The notes beneath the pieces were generated by a model. It saw nothing but the letters and a program-made list of their open reading frames with translations, did no database searches and was not told the DNA's origin. The translations under genes and the position numbers were made by a program. Positions 6,772-13,151 of a stretch of DNA of 64,000 nucleotides are shown here, piece after piece (position 1 is the stretch's first letter; each line of letters begins with the position of its first letter). This DNA is from Facklamia hominis CCUG 36813 (lineage in GTDB: Bacteria > Bacillota > Bacilli > Lactobacillales > Aerococcaceae): NCBI RefSeq assembly GCF_000301035.1, contig NZ_JH932292.1, forward strand, positions 796,857 through 860,856. Direction: 5' to 3'.

Positions 6772-7638
6772 ATGCCTATGACAAAATCCCCACTAAGGTA
6801 CCCTGGTGGTAAAACTCAACTTTCTAATTTTTTAATCAATCTACTAGAAATAAACGGATTAAACAGACCAATCTATTGCGAACCTTTTTCTGGAGGTTTT
6901 GGTGCAGGAATGCAGCTATTGCATGATAATTACGTAGATAAAGTGATGATAAACGATATAGATACAGGTATTTACAGTATATGGTATGCTATTTTAAACG
7001 AATGTTCTGAGTTCATTAAAATGATCTATAACACCCCAATAACCATTGAGGAATGGCACAATCAAAAAAACATTTACAATGAACTAATTGCTACAAAAAA
7101 ATATTCGATTGAGCTTGCTTTTGCTACATATTTTTTGAACAGAACCAATGTGTCTGGAATAATAGGTGGGGGTCCTATAGGGGGGCAAAACCAAACCTCT
7201 AAGTATAAAATTGATTGCAGATTTAACAAAGACAATCTTGTGAAAAAAATCAAGAAAATCAATCTTTTATCTAATAGGATTGAGTTATCCAACCTTGAAG
7301 CCAATGATTTAATAAAAGAAAAACTGTTAAATCTTGATCCAAAACAGCTATTTGTTTTCTTTGATCCCCCCTATTACAAACAGGGGAAGAATTTATATAC
7401 AAACTTTTTTGACCATCACAATCATGTTAAATTGAAAAAGCATATCTCTCTAATGGATAATTATAAATGGATTACCACTTATGATTATGTAGATGATATA
7501 AAATATATTTATTCTGATTACCCTGCTCTAGAATACAGCATCAGATATTCGGCAAATAAAGTTCGTAAAGAAAAAGAATATCTATTTCATAGCCCCGAAA
7601 CTATTGTTGAAAGCTTTGATAAAGTTGAACTATATTAA
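6772..7638 (+). CDS. Dam-type N6-adenine DNA methyltransferase (D12 class)
   Basis: This 288-aa protein has the expected D12-class motifs in order: SPLRYPGGKTQL at the N-terminus (AdoMet-binding motif X), PFSGGFGAG (motif I) near residue 39, and FFDPPYYKQGK (DPPY motif IV) near 195. The length is normal for the family. It should methylate adenine in a short DNA site, but recognition specificity cannot be read from sequence. No cognate restriction endonuclease is adjacent except the OLD-like nuclease upstream, with which it is probably co-transcribed. The start at ATG 6772 has a GAGGTGATAAAA site. Confidence 0.9.
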   Translation: MPMTKSPLRYPGGKTQLSNFLINLLEINGLNRPIYCEPFSGGFGAGMQLLHDNYVDKVMINDIDTGIYSIWYAILNECSEFIKMIYNTPITIEEWHNQKNIYNELIATKKYSIELAFATYFLNRTNVSGIIGGGPIGGQNQTSKYKIDCRFNKDNLVKKIKKINLLSNRIELSNLEANDLIKEKLLNLDPKQLFVFFDPPYYKQGKNLYTNFFDHHNHVKLKKHISLMDNYKWITTYDYVDDIKYIYSDYPALEYSIRYSANKVRKEKEYLFHSPETIVESFDKVELY

Positions 7639-7676
7639 AAACCCCACTCCCATCCGCCAAGATAAGTGACAAGGTT
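7637..7676. repeat. Diverged direct repeat, copy 1
   Basis: The unit AAAAACCCCACTC…CCGCCAAG…GGTT begins at the methyltransferase stop codon. A second copy lies at 8019-8059 in the same orientation, 382 bp downstream. The centres differ while the AAAAACCCCACTC and CCGCCAAG blocks are identical. Confidence 0.7.
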
Positions 7677-7714
7677 AGTCAGGAGAGTAACTTTGTAGCA
7701 AAAATATTTTATAA

Positions 7715-7807
7715 TTGACGCCCTCGTTTATTTTAGTTAAGATATACATAATCTTAATGAACGGCTGAAGTTCAGCCAACCTAAAGGGGGCCTAGCGGCT
7801 CCCTTTT
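7715..7807 (+). ncRNA. Candidate small RNA cassette 1 (promoter, hairpin, terminator)
   Basis: TTGACG (7715-7720), 17-bp spacer, TAAGAT (7738-7743). About 15 nt later comes a perfect inverted repeat GGCTGAA-G-TTCAGCC (7763-7777), then a GC-rich terminator with arms AAAGGGGGCC and GGCTCCCTTT (7783-7807). The predicted RNA is about 60 nt. No reading frame with a ribosome site is visible inside it. Expression and function are unproven. Confidence 0.5.
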
Positions 7808-7852
7808 GTGCTTTTACGGAAGATATTAATATAAAAACCATCAGTTATCAGC

Positions 7853-7938
7853 TATAATATAAATAGAGTCTAAAGGACTAGGATATTTATGACAGAGCCC
7901 TAGGGGCTGAGCAGGTAACCTCGGTTGCCTGCTTTTTT
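7853..7938 (+). ncRNA. Candidate small RNA cassette 2
   Basis: A perfect TATAAT (7853-7858) with no clear -35 is followed by a small stem AGCCC/GGGCT (7896-7908) and a strong terminator, arms GCAGGTAACC and GGTTGCCTGC, with a six-T run (7911-7938). The predicted RNA is about 75 nt. The terminator is certain by eye; the promoter is weaker. The element has the same layout as cassette 1 and as the element at 258-308. Confidence 0.5.
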
Positions 7939-7970
7939 ATTTAATCGTTAATGAAGCAACTACCACATTT

Positions 7971-7998
7971 ACTTCACTAAATAACTTCTTAGTGAAGT
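7971..7998. repeat. Inverted repeat upstream of the integrase
   Basis: Arms ACTTCACTAA and TTAGTGAAGT around an 8-nt centre. There is no T-run, so it looks more like a protein-binding palindrome than a terminator. It could be an integrase or regulator site (inference). Confidence 0.5.
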
Positions 7999-8018
7999 AA
8001 TCCATTAAAAATTACAAT

Positions 8019-8059
8019 AAAAACCCCACTCTCCACCGCCAAGTAAGATGAGTGAGGTT
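8019..8059. repeat. Diverged direct repeat, copy 2
   Basis: Second copy of the 7637-7676 repeat. In this copy the ends AACCCCACT and AGTGAGGTT can also pair into a hairpin (one G-U pair). Confidence 0.65.
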
Positions 8060-8098
8060 GCACAATAAAGTCCCTGTATAAAGGGCTCTTTATGTTGC
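8060..8098 (+). promoter_or_regulatory. Hairpin in the integrase leader
   Basis: An imperfect inverted repeat pairs GCACAATAAAG with CTTTATGTTGC and CCCT with AGGG, and is followed by a T-rich tail. It lies 30 bp before the integrase start and may limit read-through from the cargo genes or act as an attenuator (inference). Confidence 0.45.
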
Positions 8099-8128
8099 TT
8101 ATTTTATCAAATTAAGGAGGAATAGACA

Positions 8129-9205
8129 ATGTGGGTCGAAGAATTGCCCAACGGAAAATTTAAATATTGCGAGCGATATTTAGATCATAAAACTGGTAAG
8201 AATAAACGCGCTTCTATAACGCTAGATAAAAACACCCCACAGGCTAAGAACTATGCGATTAAGATGTTGAATAAAAAAATAGAACGTACTAAAACAGAAA
8301 TAAAGAAAATTCGCCTTGGGGAATTAACAGAAGAATACATCGCTTTTAAAAAGAAACATTGGGCGTTATCTACTTATAATAAGAATTTAGGCTTTTATAA
8401 AAGGCATATCCAACCTTATCCAGAACATGATTTTTATGTTTGCAAACTAACCCTGAATGACATTCAACGTATCATAGACCGAGTTCAATACGACAAAGGT
8501 CTGGCTAGGAACACGATTATCAATATAAAATCACTGATTGGTTCTGTTTTAAATTATGGTTATGACGAGTATGATATTGAGTTCGTAAAGTCGTTTGATA
8601 GAGTTTTTATTAAAGAAGAGTTACCTAAAGAACTTCCTATCATAAATAGCGATGAGATTCCAAAGTTGATTGAAGATATGAGAAGCAATATTAACGAGTT
8701 GTATGCTGATGCTGTCGAAGTTCAGATATTAACTGGCATGAGAATCGGAGAATTGCGAGCTTTAACAGAAGAAGATTGGTTCGATAACAAGATAAGAATT
8801 AACAAATCAATCGAACGCAAAACGAATGCTTTCAGCAAACCTAAAAATATTCAATCAATTAGAACCATTGATAGTAGCGACAGGATCAATGAGATATTTG
8901 AAAGGCGCATCAAATTGAACCATCTCCTGTTTGGCGATGAAGCTAACCTTATCTTTGCTAGTAAGTTAAACGGTCCTCTGACTTATACTTATTTTCAAGA
9001 GTTAATAAAAAGGGTCAACCCTGAATTATCTTCACACGTATTCAGACATACTCACGTATCTTTGCTAGCTGAAAAAGGTTTCCCATTAAAATATATTATG
9101 GAACGGGTTGGGCATACTAACCCAGAGACAACCATGAAAGTATATACGCACGTTACCGAGAGAATGCAAAAAGAAGCGAGGGACAAATTAAATAATTTGA
9201 TTTAA
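8129..9205 (+). CDS. int: Tyrosine-family site-specific integrase
   Basis: This 358-aa phage integrase has an N-terminal AP2-like arm-binding region (WVEELPNGKFKYCERY), a SAM-like core-binding domain (about 65-160) and a C-terminal catalytic domain. Catalytic residues are visible: Arg in TGMRIGELRAL, His-x-x-Arg in HVFRHTHVSLL, the second His in VGHTNPETT and the nucleophile Tyr in MKVYTHV. It inserts and excises the prophage between attP and attB. ATG 8129 follows AAGGAGGAATAGACA. The 3' end is followed by the tandem TTGCCCC motif 9215-9227 and then host sequence, so the right attachment site should be within 9206-9276. Confidence 0.95.
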   Translation: MWVEELPNGKFKYCERYLDHKTGKNKRASITLDKNTPQAKNYAIKMLNKKIERTKTEIKKIRLGELTEEYIAFKKKHWALSTYNKNLGFYKRHIQPYPEHDFYVCKLTLNDIQRIIDRVQYDKGLARNTIINIKSLIGSVLNYGYDEYDIEFVKSFDRVFIKEELPKELPIINSDEIPKLIEDMRSNINELYADAVEVQILTGMRIGELRALTEEDWFDNKIRINKSIERKTNAFSKPKNIQSIRTIDSSDRINEIFERRIKLNHLLFGDEANLIFASKLNGPLTYTYFQELIKRVNPELSSHVFRHTHVSLLAEKGFPLKYIMERVGHTNPETTMKVYTHVTERMQKEARDKLNNLI

Positions 9206-9276
9206 TCTGCCCCTTTTTTGCCCCTTTTATTCAGTTTAAAATTATAACACCTGATAAACCATTGATATTACAATGA

Positions 9277-9657
9277 TTAATCTAATTCCATTACTTCTAA
9301 GCGGTAACCATCTGGATCCGTTACAAAGAAGTATTGACTTTCAGAACCTGGTAAAGACTTCAAAGCTGTGGTCTCATAACCGGACTCTTGGCATTTTTGG
9401 TGGGTCGCATTAAGATCATCCACACCAATGGCCATATGTGAGAAGCCATTTCCAATCGTATAAGGATCAGACTCGTAATTATAGGTTAGCTCCAATTCAA
9501 AGTCAGATCCTGGAACTTGTAAATAAATAATATCAAAACCATCATCAGGAAAACGACGATCTCTCATAATTTTGAAATCAAACACTTGAGTATAAAAGGC
9601 TAAACTCGCTTCACGATCAAGAATACGATAGCAAGTATGTAATAGTTTTTGTGACAT
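9277..9657 (-). CDS. gloA: Glyoxalase I-like VOC family protein (lactoylglutathione lyase-like)
   Basis: This 126-aa vicinal-oxygen-chelate protein starts at ATG 9657 behind AAGGGGGA; an upstream in-frame ATG lacks a site. Metal ligands expected of glyoxalase I are visible: His in LLHTCYRILD, Glu in FELELTYN, His in FSHMAIGVDD and Glu in YRLEVMELD. Length and motifs match GloA, which isomerises hemithioacetals of methylglyoxal and a thiol. It is the first chromosomal gene beyond the prophage. It is followed 61 bp away by cdd in the same direction. Confidence 0.85.
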   Translation of the reverse strand: MSQKLLHTCYRILDREASLAFYTQVFDFKIMRDRRFPDDGFDIIYLQVPGSDFELELTYNYESDPYTIGNGFSHMAIGVDDLNATHQKCQESGYETTALKSLPGSESQYFFVTDPDGYRLEVMELD

Positions 9658-9718
9658 AGTACTCCCCCTTATCTGCCTCCAATTTACCAAAGACAGTTAT
9701 AAAAATCAAAAGATAGGC

Positions 9719-10123
9719 TTAGTTCATTTGGGTAAACGAATAGGGTGCTAAGTCTAAAAGTTTCAATCGTTTAATTTGTCCATCATTGCGAGTTAAAAAG
9801 ACTGGCGTTTCCGGATCAGCCCATTCCACCAGTACTTGTCTGCATATGCTGCAAGGAGGAAGAAAGTCTTCGGTTGCACCTGTAACAGCAATCGCTTTAA
9901 TAAATCCTGGACGATATCCTAAGGAAGCGGCTGTGAATAGTGCTGAGCGTTCAGCACAGTTTGTGGCTCCAAATGAAACATTCTCAACATTCACACCTGT
10001 AAAAATTTTTCCATCTTGGCTTAATAAGGCACACCCCACTGGAAAATGTGAATAGGGGCAATAAGCATGTTGTCGTACATTTCTGGCCGCATCAACTAAA
10101 GCTTCAATCTGATTCTGATCCAA
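9719..10123 (-). CDS. cdd: Cytidine deaminase
   Basis: This 134-aa homotetrameric-type enzyme converts cytidine and deoxycytidine to uridine forms in pyrimidine salvage. The zinc site is complete: Cys and catalytic Glu in NCAERSALF, and two Cys in PCSICRQVL. The N-terminal YCPYSHFPVG segment is also typical. The start at ATG 10123 has a GGAGGAGATGG site. It is separated from the upstream glutaredoxin-like gene by 15 bp, implying co-transcription. Confidence 0.95.
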   Translation of the reverse strand: MDQNQIEALVDAARNVRQHAYCPYSHFPVGCALLSQDGKIFTGVNVENVSFGATNCAERSALFTAASLGYRPGFIKAIAVTGATEDFLPPCSICRQVLVEWADPETPVFLTRNDGQIKRLKLLDLAPYSFTQMN

Positions 10124-10138
10124 TCCATCTCCTCCTTA

Positions 10139-10390
10139 CTATAGGTCGCTTAATTCCTCTAAGTCAAAAATAAACTGCTCTCCCAACTTAAGAACCGGGA
10201 CTCCAGCCTGATGGGCTGCTTTAATGGGAAGAAAGGCCTCCTTTTGATCCCTTAAAGCTAAAAACTCTTTTAGATTTTTCATAGACGCCATAATATTGAC
10301 CGAATCATAATCGATATTTTGTGCTTTTAACACCTCCACAAAGGGCAGTGTATCAGGACACTTATCTGAATAATAAAGAATTGCTTTCAT
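10139..10390 (-). CDS. Glutaredoxin-like small protein, 83 aa
   Basis: ATG 10390 follows TTAGGAGGAGG. The sequence MKAILYYSDKCPDTLPFVEVL has the beta-strand plus Cys-Pro entry of a thioredoxin fold with a single cysteine (CPDT). GVPVLKLGEQFIFDLEEL gives the cis-Pro loop (GVPV) and the last strand. A glutaredoxin-related reductase or ferredoxin-like redox function is suggested but not shown. It lies upstream of cdd in the same operon, an association without an obvious functional meaning. Confidence 0.75.
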   Translation of the reverse strand: MKAILYYSDKCPDTLPFVEVLKAQNIDYDSVNIMASMKNLKEFLALRDQKEAFLPIKAAHQAGVPVLKLGEQFIFDLEELSDL

Positions 10391-10511
10391 CAAAAAACCT
10401 CCTCCTAATCTAACTCTATTATACCTCAAAGTAAGACCAATCTTCTAATACTTGATCTCTGTTATTAAAAGCCTTAAACTGTAGGCTAGAATTAATGAAA
10501 GGCAGATGACG

Positions 10512-11339
10512 ATGAATACAATAAAAGATTGGTTATGGCGTTTTGTCAAAGGAATGTTTATCGGCTCCGGTTTTATTCTTCCAGGCGTCTCAGGTGGTGC
10601 TTTAGCAGCAATTTTTGGAATATACAAACAACTCATTGGTTTTTTAGCAAATCTCACAAAAAACTTTTGGTCTAATATTCGTTTTTTTATGCCAGTGGGT
10701 CTTGGTGCCCTGTTTGGAATTATCATACTTTCCTTTGGGGTTAGTCATGTTCTTGAACACTATACAACCATTGTAATGTGGTTCTTTGTTGGCTGTATTC
10801 TAGGCATGCTACCTTCTTTATGGAAAGAGGCTGGACAAGAAGGCAGAAATTCGAGCGATTGGGTCATGTTATTCCTATCAACCGGTGCCGCTACCATCCT
10901 TCTATCCTTCGGCGAACATTTATTTAACGGGCAAGTTCAAGCCTCCTTTACTTCCTGGATGGTTTGTGGAGCACTAATCAGTCTTGGCGTTCTAGTTCCC
11001 GGACTCAGCCCTTCAAACTTTATTCTTTATATGGGATTATATAAGACAATGGCGGATGGATTCAAACGCGTAGACCTTGGGGTTATCACCCCGATTGCGA
11101 TTGGCGGATTACTAACGATCTTACTATTATCCAAACTCATTGAAAAAATATTTAAAAATCACTACGCTAAATTTTTTCATTTTGTATTTGGAGTAGTTCT
11201 TGCTTCTACGATTATGATCATCCCTACAAATTACCAAGGCTTCTCATTCTTTCAATACCTTAGCTGTTTTTTATCACTGGCAGGAGGCAGCCTACTAGGA
11301 TGGTGGATGGCCCAATTAGAAGCGAAATATAAACATTAA
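10512..11339 (+). CDS. DUF368 family membrane protein (PopT-type, undecaprenyl-phosphate translocase candidate)
   Basis: This roughly 275-aa polytopic protein has the DUF368 N-terminal signature KGMFIGSGFILPGVSGGALAAIFGIY, its re-entrant repeat GALISLGVLVPGLSPSNFILYMGLY, and about eight membrane segments. DUF368 proteins have been linked to recycling of undecaprenyl phosphate across the membrane (family knowledge). ATG 10512 is preferred over ATG 10506 because GAAAGG lies 9 nt before it. Its terminator has been split by an insertion sequence (see 11346-12925). A second candidate lipid-carrier flippase family (VTT/DedA-like) is encoded at 22174. Confidence 0.85.
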   Translation: MNTIKDWLWRFVKGMFIGSGFILPGVSGGALAAIFGIYKQLIGFLANLTKNFWSNIRFFMPVGLGALFGIIILSFGVSHVLEHYTTIVMWFFVGCILGMLPSLWKEAGQEGRNSSDWVMLFLSTGAATILLSFGEHLFNGQVQASFTSWMVCGALISLGVLVPGLSPSNFILYMGLYKTMADGFKRVDLGVITPIAIGGLLTILLLSKLIEKIFKNHYAKFFHFVFGVVLASTIMIIPTNYQGFSFFQYLSCFLSLAGGSLLGWWMAQLEAKYKH

Positions 11340-11362
11340 TAAAAGGCTCTCCCAGTCAAATG

Positions 11363-11413
11363 TACCGACCCCCAAAAGTTAGACCAAAAAATCTAACGAT
11401 TGGGAGGTCGGTA
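11363..11413 (+). promoter_or_regulatory. 5' hairpin of the IS that masks the orfA ribosome site
   Basis: TACCGACC (11363-11370) pairs with GGTCGGTA (11406-11413), CCCAA with TTGGG, and GTTAGA (11378-11383) with TCTAAC (11392-11397). The GGGAGG ribosome site (11402-11407) lies inside the stem. Only transcripts entering from outside the element would contain the whole left arm, so this is a classic guard against activation by read-through (inference from structure). Confidence 0.7.
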
Positions 11414-11418
11414 TTTTT

Positions 11419-11997
11419 ATGGCAAAATATAGTTTTGAATTTAAGAAGAAAGTTGTTTTAGAATATTTGGATGGTAAAGGGGGAACACACTATCTTTCTA
11501 AAAAATATGGATTGGGTTCTAACTCACAGCTACGTAAATGGATCAATACATACAAGGCTTTGGGAGATAAAGGATTAATGCGTTCTCGTAAACGAACAAA
11601 CTATTCTTTCGAGAAAAAGCTTTCTGTTGTAGAATTATATCTATCAAGTGAAATTTCGTATCAAGAATTGGCGATTCAAGAAGGTATAACCAACCCCAGT
11701 ATGATTAGTAATTGGGTTAACCGTTTTCGCGTTGCCGGTCCTGATGCTTTGAGACCACGCAAGAAAGGTCGAAAGAAAAAAATGGATAAATCTAAGATAG
11801 ACATTAAGGCTCTGGAAGTTGAAGAAAGAACAGTGGATATAAGTGCAGAACATGTTAAAAAATTAGAGGATGAACTGCTTAAGCTAAGAATTGAGAATGC
11901 CTTTTTAAAAGAACTGAGGAGGCTGCGTTTAGAGGACGAGGAAAAAATGAGAGAACGGCACTCGTCATCAACGACCTCCGAAGAGAATTCAAACTAA
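11419..11997 (+). CDS. IS150-group orfA, DNA-binding subunit
   Basis: This 192-aa protein contains two HTH segments (EFKKKVVLEYLDGKGGTHYL around residue 6 and EKKLSVVELYLSSEISYQEL around 55). The C-terminal leucine-zipper-like coiled coil (KKLEDELLKLRIENAFLKEL) is typical of IS3-family OrfA. It ends in a Ser/Thr-rich tail just past the frameshift region. A six-A run at 11942-11947 is the likely place for -1 frameshifting into orfB to make the fused transposase. Confidence 0.92.
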   Translation: MAKYSFEFKKKVVLEYLDGKGGTHYLSKKYGLGSNSQLRKWINTYKALGDKGLMRSRKRTNYSFEKKLSVVELYLSSEISYQELAIQEGITNPSMISNWVNRFRVAGPDALRPRKKGRKKKMDKSKIDIKALEVEERTVDISAEHVKKLEDELLKLRIENAFLKELRRLRLEDEEKMRERHSSSTTSEENSN

Positions 11998-12839
11998 AAG
12001 ACCTTCTCTCTTATATAGGTATGCCTAAGGAAACCTATATGTATTGGCGAAAACGAATTAATCGAGAAAATCCTGATAAAGAAATCGAGGAAAAGATACT
12101 AGAAATTCGAGAACGTCATAAGGATTATGGCTATCGTCGAATGTTAGGAGAATTAAGAAACCAAGGCTATCGCATTAATAAAAAGAAAGTTCAACGTATA
12201 ATGCAGAAGCTAGGATTACAAGTTACATCCTTCACCCGCAAGAGTCGCAAGTATCGTTCTTACAAAGGGAAAATTGGAAAAGTTGCACCTAATCGCATAA
12301 AGAGACGGTTTAACACACACATCCCCCATCAGAAGATTACAACAGATACTACGGAGTTTAAGTACTATGAGGTGGATTCTAAAGGACATATGACCATGCA
12401 CAAGCTTTATTTGGATCCATTTATGGATATGTGCAATGGAGAAATCCTAAGCTATGGAATTGATAAACAACCTTCAGCTAAGAACGTCATGGATGCCTTA
12501 GAAGAGGCTATGGCAATAACTTCTGATTGCCCATATCGAAGAACGTTTCATTCTGATCAAGGATGGGCATATCAGATGAAGGCATACACTCATCGCCTTA
12601 AAGAAAACCAGATTTTCCAAAGTATGTCACGCAAAGGAAACTGTCATGATAACTCTGTTATGGAAAACTTCTTTGGTATCCTTAAGCAAGAAATCTATTA
12701 TGGTGTACTTTACTATAGTTATGAAGAATTAAAGACAGAAATTGAACGATACATTAAGTATTATAACGAGCAAAGGATAAAAGAAAAACTAGGATGGATG
12801 AGTCCCGTGCAATACAGGCTTAGCCTCTTGGTTGCATAA
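11943..12839 (+). CDS. IS150-group orfB, DDE transposase (-1 frame, open from the frameshift site)
   Basis: The frame is open from 11943 and encodes KNERTALVINDLRREFKLKD before the first ATG at 12021, so the functional product is probably the OrfAB fusion. The DDE triad is visible: Asp in TTDTTEF, Asp in FHSDQGW and Glu in SVMENFFG. An HTH_21-like segment (YGYRRMLGELRNQGYRINKK) precedes the rve domain. All expected motifs are intact and no internal stop is present. Confidence 0.92.
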   Translation, partial: KNERTALVINDLRREFKLKDLLSYIGMPKETYMYWRKRINRENPDKEIEEKILEIRERHKDYGYRRMLGELRNQGYRINKKKVQRIMQKLGLQVTSFTRKSRKYRSYKGKIGKVAPNRIKRRFNTHIPHQKITTDTTEFKYYEVDSKGHMTMHKLYLDPFMDMCNGEILSYGIDKQPSAKNVMDALEEAMAITSDCPYRRTFHSDQGWAYQMKAYTHRLKENQIFQSMSRKGNCHDNSVMENFFGILKQEIYYGVLYYSYEELKTEIERYIKYYNEQRIKEKLGWMSPVQYRLSLLVA

Positions 12840-12843
12840 AAAA

Positions 12844-12875
12844 TTGCGTAACAGCTTGTGATAGCTGTTACGCAA
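12844..12875 (+). terminator. Perfect 13-bp hairpin at the IS 3' end
   Basis: Arms TTGCGTAACAGCT (12844-12856) and AGCTGTTACGCAA (12863-12875) with loop TGTGAT start 4 nt after the orfB stop. There is no long T-run; it may protect the mRNA 3' end or act as a weak terminator. Confidence 0.6.
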
Positions 12876-12943
12876 TAAAGTCTAACATTTGGGGGTCACA
12901 TCAAAAATGATTTGACTGGGAGAGCTCTTCTATTTATTGCGGT

Positions 12944-13054
12944 TTAATGTTTTCCATTTTTGTCTTTTAAAATTAAAGCGATCCCTGCCACAAGAACAAT
13001 AAGTCCAATTACAACTAGTGACCAAGTTACAGCTTCACCCGTTTGAGGTAGCAT
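12944..13054 (-). CDS. 36-aa mini-protein consisting of an LPQTG sorting signal
   Basis: ATG 13054 follows GAGAGGAG with a 7-nt spacing. The product begins MLPQTGEAVTWSLVVIGLIV, then LVAGIALILKDKNGKH: a sortase motif at residues 2-6, one membrane helix and a positively charged tail, with nothing before it. An in-frame TAG five codons upstream of the ATG rules out a simple N-terminal extension. It lies 98 bp downstream of oppF on the same strand. Either it is a remnant of a larger surface protein or a genuine mini-substrate; a strong ribosome site favours translation. Sortase cleavage would release only one residue N-terminal to the motif. Confidence 0.6.
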   Translation of the reverse strand: MLPQTGEAVTWSLVVIGLIVLVAGIALILKDKNGKH

Positions 13055-13098
13055 TAAATCAACTCCTCTCTATTCAGCCCTCTTAAATCAACTTATAT

Positions 13099-13131
13099 AA
13101 AAGAGGTCGCAACATTTTGTCACAACCCCTC
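13099..13131 (-). terminator. Weak hairpin terminator after oppF
   Basis: On the minus strand GAGG-(GG)-TTGTGAC pairs with GTTGCGACCTC using several G-U pairs, followed by TTTTATATAA. The same bases also contain a possible promoter (GTGACA, 18 bp, TATATA) for the mini-LPQTG frame; the two readings cannot be separated by eye. Confidence 0.45.
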
Positions 13132-13151
13132 ATTTGTTCTATCAATCGATA

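Larger units (their letters stand above)
1..9205. mobile_element. Temperate prophage, lysogeny/integration arm (left part outside window)
   Basis: The segment has the order expected at the integrase end of a siphophage-type prophage: early genes running leftwards, a divergent Cro-like/LexA-like repressor switch, cargo genes, then a tyrosine integrase reading towards the host. Many very short genes with strong ribosome binding sites and tight overlaps support phage origin. Ordinary chromosomal genes begin at 9277. The host junction should lie between 9206 and 9276, but the attachment core cannot be named because the other prophage end is not in the window. Confidence 0.93.
11361..12900 (+). 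mobile_element. IS3-family (IS150-group) insertion sequence, 1540 bp, apparently intact
   Basis: Ends are TGTACCGACCCCCAAAAGTTAGAC at the left (11361 onwards) and, inverted, TGTGACCCCCAAATGTTAGAC at the right (ending 12900). A 5-bp target duplication TCAAA (11356-11360 and 12901-12905) flanks it. It contains orfA with HTH domains and orfB in the -1 frame with a DDE transposase, the layout of the IS150 group. Both frames are open, so it may be active. Confidence 0.93.
11346..12925 (+). terminator. DUF368 gene terminator split by the insertion sequence
   Basis: The left flank of the element ends in GCTCTCCCAGTCAAA (11346-11360). The right flank, after the duplicated TCAAA, has TTTGACTGGGAGAGC (12911-12925). 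With the element and one TCAAA removed, these form a perfect 15-bp stem with a 5-nt loop, followed by a T-rich run. The element therefore landed at the top of the stem of the DUF368 gene's terminator. Confidence 0.85.

Noticed and set aside
9206-9276. Exact attR core
   Set aside because: A core can only be defined by comparing both prophage ends; the left end is outside the window. The TTGCCCC tandem is noted only as a motif.
11943-11949. Canonical A-AAA-AAG slippery heptamer in the IS
   Set aside because: The sequence is a six-A run followed by TG, not the standard heptamer; frameshifting here is probable from frame layout but the exact site is not proven.
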